A stretch of DNA of 27,298 nt from JBJXFK01 sp046155505. Lineage in GTDB: Bacteria > Planctomycetota > Phycisphaerae > UBA1845 > Fen-1342. Numbering within the stretch: the first letter of the stretch is position 1; every line of letters begins with the position of its first letter. Below, piece by piece: positions 23,305-27,298 of the stretch. Location of the stretch: NCBI GenBank assembly GCA_046155505.1, contig JBJXFK010000312.1, forward strand, positions 1 through 27,298, in the 5' to 3' direction. Under the pieces are notes generated by a model. The model was not told the DNA's origin. It was given only the letters and a program-made list of their open reading frames with translations, and did not search any database. A program made the position numbers and the translations under genes.

Positions 23305-23332
23305 AATGTACCGCGCCACAAAACCGCGTCAA
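23305..23332 (-). promoter_or_regulatory. rpsJ: Sigma70-like promoter for the ribosomal protein cluster
   Basis: On the minus strand TTGACG (-35, 23332-23327) and TACATT (-10, 23310-23305) are separated by 16 bases. The predicted transcript starts near 23297, giving a leader of about 57 bases before the rpsJ ATG. The -35 matches consensus at five of six positions and the -10 at four. It is the only convincing promoter seen for the cluster. Confidence 0.6.
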
Positions 23333-23470
23333 GCCCGCTTTCGCGAATCTAAACTCGGGCCTAACAATGGAGGCGGGCGTGAATTGCGCCGAAATCGCTT
23401 CCCACAGACTCCAATTCGCTCTCGCATGCGGCTACAGTTGCCTCCCAAATTCCGTCACGAAAGGTTCAAC

Positions 23471-23995
23471 ATGCCCGGCATTTTGTGCGAGCACTGCACC
23501 GGATACTGCTGTCGCTACATCGCTCTGCCCCTCGACACACCCGAGGACAAGGACGATTTTGACGCCATTCGCTGGTACCTGCTGCACGAGGGAATCGGCG
23601 TTTTCGTCGAGAACGACGACTGGTACCTGAGCATCTCGACCAACTGCCGCCATCTGCAACCCGATTTCCGCTGCGGAATTTACGAAACCCGCCCGCAAAT
23701 CTGTCGCGACTACTCGACCGACAACTGCGACTATCACTCCGGCGACTACGGCTGGAGTCATCACTTCAGCTCGCCGGAGCACTTCGACGAGTTCGTCCGC
23801 AACCTCAAACGCGACAAACCCGCGAAAAAAGCTGCCAAGAGCCGCTCCAAGAAACGCGGCGGGCCGCGTGTCAAACTCACCAAGCGACCGATGGGCGCGC
23901 CGCGTGTTCAGCCGCTGGAACCGCCGCATTTTGCAGCCGCATTAGCCGACATTCGCGGCGTGCCGTTGCCGGTGTTGCAATTGCCGAAGCGCTGA
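23471..23995 (+). CDS. YkgJ-type cysteine-cluster protein
   Basis: A 174-residue protein of the CxxCxxxCC family (YkgJ, formerly UPF0153), thought to bind zinc or an iron-sulfur cluster. The cysteines are Cys6, Cys9, Cys13 and Cys14 (CEHCTGYCC) plus Cys59, Cys68, Cys78 and Cys86 (NCRHLQPDFRCGIYETRPQI, then CRDY). The ending differs from the core: residues 115-145 are strongly basic (KPAKKAAKSRSKKRG), suggesting nucleic-acid or ribosome contact, and a Pro-rich end follows. GAAAGG six bases upstream fixes the start. It is divergent from rpsJ. The biochemical role of the family is not settled. Confidence 0.88.
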   Translation: MPGILCEHCTGYCCRYIALPLDTPEDKDDFDAIRWYLLHEGIGVFVENDDWYLSISTNCRHLQPDFRCGIYETRPQICRDYSTDNCDYHSGDYGWSHHFSSPEHFDEFVRNLKRDKPAKKAAKSRSKKRGGPRVKLTKRPMGAPRVQPLEPPHFAAALADIRGVPLPVLQLPKR

Positions 23996-24042
23996 TCGCC
24001 GGAACGCACGCGCGCTGAGCGTGTGGCAATATCGCGCTGGGG

Positions 24043-24061
24043 GACCGGTGTCCGACCGGTC
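24043..24061 (+). terminator. GACCGGT-GTCCG-ACCGGTC hairpin followed by a T-rich tract
   Basis: A perfect 7-bp stem with a 5-base loop, then TTTCTT. It lies 47 bases after the stop of the Cys-cluster gene and may end its transcript. The same ACCGGT core occurs in the palindrome at 6131-6149, so it may equally be a member of a dispersed intergenic palindrome family. Confidence 0.5.
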
Positions 24062-24111
24062 TTTCTTCAATTCAATTCTCCAAGCTCATCAACAGCACGC
24101 GACAACGAAAT

Positions 24112-24128
24112 GGTGGGCGATGCCCACC
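24112..24128. repeat. Dispersed palindrome GGTGGGC-GAT-GCCCACC
   Basis: A 7-bp perfect inverted repeat with a GAT loop, inside TGGTGGGCGATGCCCACC plus CTAC. This sequence is a familiar dispersed intergenic element in planctomycete genomes. It lies 34 bases upstream of purD. Confidence 0.6.
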
Positions 24129-24148
24129 CTACATTCGCGGGCACGATG

Positions 24149-24154
24149 TACACT
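24149..24154 (+). promoter_or_regulatory. Candidate -10 box of a leaderless purD transcript
   Basis: TACACT, preceded by TG, ends seven bases before the purD ATG, and no ribosome-binding site is visible before that ATG. A transcript from this box would start at or next to the A of the start codon. The -35 region is poor, so this is a tentative call. Confidence 0.3.
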
Positions 24155-24161
24155 CACGATC

Positions 24162-25421
24162 ATGAACATTCTGCTACTTGGCTCAGGCGGCCGTGAACAT
24201 GCAATTTCCCGCGCTCTGGCCCGCTCGCCACGGTTGAAAAAACTACTCGTCATGCCCGGCAACGCCGGCACCGAGATGCTCGCGACCAACATCCTCGGTG
24301 ATCCGTGCGACGTCGCGCACGTCGTCGCCGTCGCCAAGCGCGAAGTGATCGACATCGTCATCGTCGGCCCCGAAGACCCGCTCGCAGCCGGCGTTGCCGA
24401 CGCACTCGAAGCCGCGAACATCCGCGTTTTCGGCCCGCGCGCCGCCGCCGCAAAACTCGAGAGCGACAAGGCGTACGCCAAAGAGCTGATGCGCAAGCAA
24501 GCCATACCGACGGCCGAGGGCCGCATTTTCAACGACTACAACCTCGCGTGCGAATACATCTCGACTCGCGACGAAGCGCTCGTCGTCAAAGCCGCCGGCC
24601 TGGCCAAAGGAAAAGGCGTCATCGTCTGTAGCGAACCCTCCGAAGCGCTGCTCGCCGCCGAACGCATCATGGTGCAGCGTGTATTCGGCAGCGCCGGCGA
24701 CACAATCGTCGTCGAAGAGCGGCTCACTGGGCGCGAAGTCTCGCTCATGGCGATCGTTGACGGCAGCACGATCTACCTGCTCGAAACCGCGCAAGACTAC
24801 AAACGCCTACGCGACGGCGACGAGGGGCCGAACACCGGCGGCATGGGCACCTTTTCACCCGCCCCGCCGCTCGATGACGCCGTCCTGCGACATATCCAGA
24901 CCCAGATTTTCGTGCCGATCATTGATGCCATGCTGCGCGATGGCATTCACTATCGCGGCGTGCTCTACGCCGGGCTGATGCTTACGCACGCCGGGCCAAA
25001 GGTGCTCGAATTCAACTGCCGCTTTGGCGATCCCGAGACGCAGGTGCTGATGATGCGGCTGCAATCCGACGCGGTCGATCTCTTCGACGCGGCGACCAGC
25101 GGCAAGCTCGACCAATATGAGATGCGCTGGGATCCGCGAGCGGCGGTGTGCATCGTCGCCGCGGCAGAGGGCTATCCCGACAAGGTGCGCACCGGCGACT
25201 GGATCAACGGCCTGCCCTATGCGACCGTCCATGCCGACCACGCTGTGTTTCACGCCGGCACGAAGCGCATCGTCACAAAAATGCAAACCGCCGGCGGGCG
25301 CGTGCTGGGAATTACGGCGCTGGGCGAGACACGAGCCGCGGCCCGCGAGCGTGCATATGAAATCGTATCGCGGATTCAGTTTGAAGGGATGCAGATGCGC
25401 CGGGATATCGGGGCAGAGTGA
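24162..25421 (+). CDS. purD: Phosphoribosylamine-glycine ligase (GAR synthetase)
   Basis: Joins glycine to 5-phosphoribosylamine with ATP, the second step of purine synthesis. The 419-residue product starts MNILLLGSGGREHAISRALA. It has the ATP-grasp fold with KLESDKAYAKELMRKQAIPT, VVKAAGLAKGKGVIVC, the DYKRLRDGDEGPNTGGMGTF block and the metal/phosphate motif EFNCRFGDPETQVLMMRL. Length is normal for the family. The ATG at 24162 gives the exact family N-terminus; the open frame extends upstream through non-coding repeats. It is followed by a weak stem at 25442-25460. It appears monocistronic. Confidence 0.97.
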   Translation: MNILLLGSGGREHAISRALARSPRLKKLLVMPGNAGTEMLATNILGDPCDVAHVVAVAKREVIDIVIVGPEDPLAAGVADALEAANIRVFGPRAAAAKLESDKAYAKELMRKQAIPTAEGRIFNDYNLACEYISTRDEALVVKAAGLAKGKGVIVCSEPSEALLAAERIMVQRVFGSAGDTIVVEERLTGREVSLMAIVDGSTIYLLETAQDYKRLRDGDEGPNTGGMGTFSPAPPLDDAVLRHIQTQIFVPIIDAMLRDGIHYRGVLYAGLMLTHAGPKVLEFNCRFGDPETQVLMMRLQSDAVDLFDAATSGKLDQYEMRWDPRAAVCIVAAAEGYPDKVRTGDWINGLPYATVHADHAVFHAGTKRIVTKMQTAGGRVLGITALGETRAAARERAYEIVSRIQFEGMQMRRDIGAE

Positions 25422-25464
25422 CGACGACGGAAGCGAGTAACGATCGCGTGTTTCGCGGTCAGCT

Positions 25465-25881
25465 CTAATCGTCCCACGGGTTCACGGTCGGGCAAATCCG
25501 TGCGAAGTGTTTGACGTTTCGCGTAGCGACCGCTGCGCCATTCGACACCGCAATGCTGGCGATGAAAACGTCGCGAATCTCTACTGTTCGCCCGGATTCG
25601 CGGTTCGCCGCCACTATCTCTGCGGCAATTTCGGCCGCCGCCGCATCGAATGTGAGTACGCGAGATTCGAAATCCTGACTCACAACGGCTTCGAAAGCGG
25701 ACACAAATGCGGTGCGCCGCTTTCCGGCCGGGAGAAGCCGGAGGCCATAGCGCACTTCATAGAGAGTGACGCTCGTAAGCCAAAGCCCACGCTCCGATTG
25801 TCGGCTGAACCAGACAGATACCGTCGCTTCCGGATCGGGCTGCGTAATCGCCGAGACTACGTTCGTATCGAGGACGATCAC
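25465..25881 (-). CDS. PIN-domain toxin, VapC/FitB-like
   Basis: A 138-residue PIN-domain ribonuclease. The acidic metal site is complete: Asp5 (MIVLDTNVVS), Glu42 (LYEVRYG), Asp104 (IRDVFIAS) and Asn122 in the ATRNVKHF motif that is typical of FitB-like toxins. Such toxins cleave tRNA or rRNA and are held inactive by the partner antitoxin. Its ATG overlaps the antitoxin stop (ATGA), so it is translated from the same mRNA. The final stop lies 43 bases from the purD stop, in convergent arrangement. The target RNA cannot be inferred. Confidence 0.93.
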   Translation of the reverse strand: MIVLDTNVVSAITQPDPEATVSVWFSRQSERGLWLTSVTLYEVRYGLRLLPAGKRRTAFVSAFEAVVSQDFESRVLTFDAAAAEIAAEIVAANRESGRTVEIRDVFIASIAVSNGAAVATRNVKHFARICPTVNPWDD

Positions 25882-26129
25882 TCGAATTCCGCCGGTCGGG
25901 CCTCGAAACCGCGAAGTTCGGGAATTGGCGGCATCGGCCCGAGGCCGCGAAAACGCTCGGCGATCCGTGTACCGAGCCCTTTTCGCGGCTCCGTCTTCGG
26001 CTTGCGAATCACCGCAACGCGAATAATCTCGCGCACTTCCTCTTCCATGCTCCGCCCATGCGCCTTGGCTCGCGCGCGGAGCTTGTCGCGGATCGCGTCA
26101 TCCAAATTGCGAACGATGATCTGTGCCAT
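25878..26129 (-). CDS. FitA/VapB-like antitoxin, Arc/MetJ ribbon-helix-helix type
   Basis: An 83-residue antitoxin. The N-terminus MAQIIVRNLDDAIRDKLRAR with HGRSMEEEVREIIRVAV is a ribbon-helix-helix DNA-binding domain of the FitA/StbC kind. The C-terminal part (LGTRIAERFRGLGPMPPIPE) would wrap the toxin active site. The start at 26129 is chosen because it opens the family motif; the upstream in-frame extension is not conserved in kind. No ribosome-binding site precedes the ATG. Palindromes that overlap the start are likely its own operator. Confidence 0.92.
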   Translation of the reverse strand: MAQIIVRNLDDAIRDKLRARAKAHGRSMEEEVREIIRVAVIRKPKTEPRKGLGTRIAERFRGLGPMPPIPELRGFEARPAEFE

Positions 26130-26144
26130 GCTAGCATGATAGCA
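26127..26144 (-). promoter_or_regulatory. Palindromic operator and -10 box overlapping the antitoxin start
   Basis: CATGCTAGCATG (26127-26138) is a perfect 12-base palindrome that includes the antitoxin ATG. Overlapping it, TGCTA and TAGCA (26129-26133, 26140-26144) form a second inverted repeat. TATCAT (26141-26136) matches a -10 box at five of six positions and lies six bases before the ATG. Repressor binding here would block both polymerase and ribosome. Confidence 0.5.
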
Positions 26145-26209
26145 TTCGATTTGGGCTGAATGCGAGCGAATTCGGCACCGGCGCAAACGGGCAAACGAAG
26201 CGAGCGCGC

Positions 26210-27298
26210 CTATTCCTCGCCGCCGTCCGCCCCATCGTCGTCGGCATGAATCGCCGTCGCGTCGTCGTCCTGGCCCGCGTTTCGCGGCGCGCTCGCGCCG
26301 CGACCGCGAAAGATCAGCCGAATCGGCACTTCGCGGAACGGTGTCTGCTCGCGCAGCCGATTCTCCAGATACCGACGATAGTTCTGCGTGATCAATTCCG
26401 GCTTGTTGGCAAAGAACACGAACGTCGGCGGGCTCGTGCTCGCCTGCGTTGCGTAGTACAGCCGAATGCGCGTCGATTTGTACTTGGGCGTCGGGGCGCG
26501 CTGGTCGACGATCGCCGCGCGAATTTCATTCACGCGGGCCGTACTCAGTCGCGTGTGCGACTGCTTGTGCAGGCTCAGCGCCAGTTCGATCATCGAATCG
26601 ACGTTCTTGCCCTCTTTCGCCGTCAATACGGCGATCGGGGCGTATTTCAATTCGGGCATAACCGCGCCAAGATACTCGTCATACGTCTGCGTATCGGTCT
26701 TGTCGCGCGCCAGATCCCACTTGTTGATGCCCAGCACCACGGGCTTGAACTCATCCGAAATCACGCGGGCCAGTTTCAGATCCACTTCGCTGATCGGCAC
26801 GGTCGCGTCGATCAGCAGCAGCACAACGTCGGCCCGTCGAATCGAACTGATCGCACGCGTATGCGAATAGAAATCGATGTCGTTCATGCTCGACTTCTTC
26901 CGCACGCCGGCGGTGTCAATCGCCACAAACGAGCGCCCGTCTTTCTGAAACGTCACGTCGACCGCATCGCGCGTCGTGCCCGGCGTTTCGCTGACGATCA
27001 CTCGCTCTTCGCCCGCCAGGGCGTTCACCAGCGTGCTTTTGCCGGCGTTTCGCTTGCCGACGATCGCCAGCTTCATCACGGGCGCGTCGGGATATTCCTC
27101 GTCGCCGGTCAGCGGGCCGAGCGACTCGACGATGCGCTCGAGCAACTCGTGGCGACCGCGATTGTGTATCGCCGATACCGTCACCGGATCGCCGAAGCCC
27201 AGCCGCATGTAGTGAGCAGCCTCGCTGGCGGCCTGTTCCGTATCCACCTTGTTGGCTACCACGATCACGCGCTTGGCCAGGGGGCGGATGCGTTCGGC
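26210..27298 (-). CDS. der: Ribosome-assembly GTPase Der (EngA), 3' part
   Basis: Der has two tandem GTPase domains and a KH-like domain and acts in 50S subunit assembly. The gene runs off the right window edge; 362 residues are visible. The end of the first GTPase domain is present (VIVVANKVD). The second is complete: Walker A AIVGKRNAGKSTLVNAL (~78-94), ETPGTTRDAVD, DTAG (128-131) and NKWD (192-195). The KH-like domain follows (TRIRLYYATQASTSPPTFVF, FANKPELITQNYRRYLENRL). The last ~25 residues are Asp/Gly/Glu-rich (GQDDDATAIHADDDGADGGEE, quoted from the family-variable tail). Confidence 0.96.
   Translation of the reverse strand, partial: AERIRPLAKRVIVVANKVDTEQAASEAAHYMRLGFGDPVTVSAIHNRGRHELLERIVESLGPLTGDEEYPDAPVMKLAIVGKRNAGKSTLVNALAGEERVIVSETPGTTRDAVDVTFQKDGRSFVAIDTAGVRKKSSMNDIDFYSHTRAISSIRRADVVLLLIDATVPISEVDLKLARVISDEFKPVVLGINKWDLARDKTDTQTYDEYLGAVMPELKYAPIAVLTAKEGKNVDSMIELALSLHKQSHTRLSTARVNEIRAAIVDQRAPTPKYKSTRIRLYYATQASTSPPTFVFFANKPELITQNYRRYLENRLREQTPFREVPIRLIFRGRGASAPRNAGQDDDATAIHADDDGADGGEE

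Noticed and set aside
25442..25460. 7-bp stem after purD as a terminator
   Set aside because: The stem includes a G-T pair and is not followed by a U-run; too weak to annotate.
1..27298. Search by eye for CRISPR arrays, tRNA or rRNA genes, insertion sequences, phage genes and attachment sites
   Set aside because: No direct-repeat/spacer pattern, cloverleaf, transposase, integrase or phage protein was recognised. Small non-coding RNAs cannot be excluded without a covariance-model search.

Overview
The window is a GC-rich chromosomal segment of a planctomycete, most likely of the class Phycisphaerae. This is inferred from the 29-gene ribosomal protein cluster, in which rpmD (L30) and infA are absent from their usual places; from a secreted protein ending in paired EF-hand/dockerin-like repeats and a final Cys-Pro; from a vWA/glutamine-amidotransferase-like membrane protein of a type common in planctomycetes; and from short dispersed palindromes such as GGTGGGC-GAT-GCCCACC. 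No database search was possible.

Layout. Positions 1-6958 are an accessory flank. They hold the 3' part of a vWA membrane protein gene (+), a large secreted beta-helix protein (-), a PduO-type cobalamin adenosyltransferase (-), a frame-broken coding remnant (+), a secreted Ig-like/dockerin protein (-), a 21-bp tandem repeat array, and a Pro-hinge fibronectin-III-like protein (+). Positions 7070-23240, all on the minus strand, form one S10-spc-alpha super-cluster. Read in the direction of transcription it is rpsJ, rplC, rplD, rplW, rplB, rpsS, rplV, rpsC, rplP, rpmC, rpsQ, rplN, rplX, rplE, rpsN, rpsH, rplF, rplR, rpsE, rplO, secY, adk, map, rpmJ, rpsM, rpsK, rpsD, rpoA, rplQ. Positions 23471-27298 hold a YkgJ-type Cys-cluster protein (+), purD (+), a VapC/FitB-like toxin with its FitA-like antitoxin (-), and the 3' part of der/engA (-).

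How it works together. The ribosomal cluster supplies ribosomal proteins, the translocon channel SecY, adenylate kinase, methionine aminopeptidase and the RNA polymerase alpha subunit from what appears to be a single start. A good sigma70-like promoter with a leader hairpin lies just before rpsJ. The most striking regulatory signal is a textbook intrinsic terminator (perfect 10-bp stem plus U6) that overlaps the rpsJ stop codon and separates rpsJ from the rest of the cluster. Because S10 is also the antitermination factor NusE, this invites a testable attenuation or antitermination model. Several ribosomal proteins carry lineage-specific additions: an insertion and tail in L17, an N-terminal tail in S5, a C-terminal tail in L15 and an insertion in S11. 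Most of the window is conserved housekeeping DNA, and I do not see a defence system, CRISPR array, prophage or biosynthetic cluster in it.
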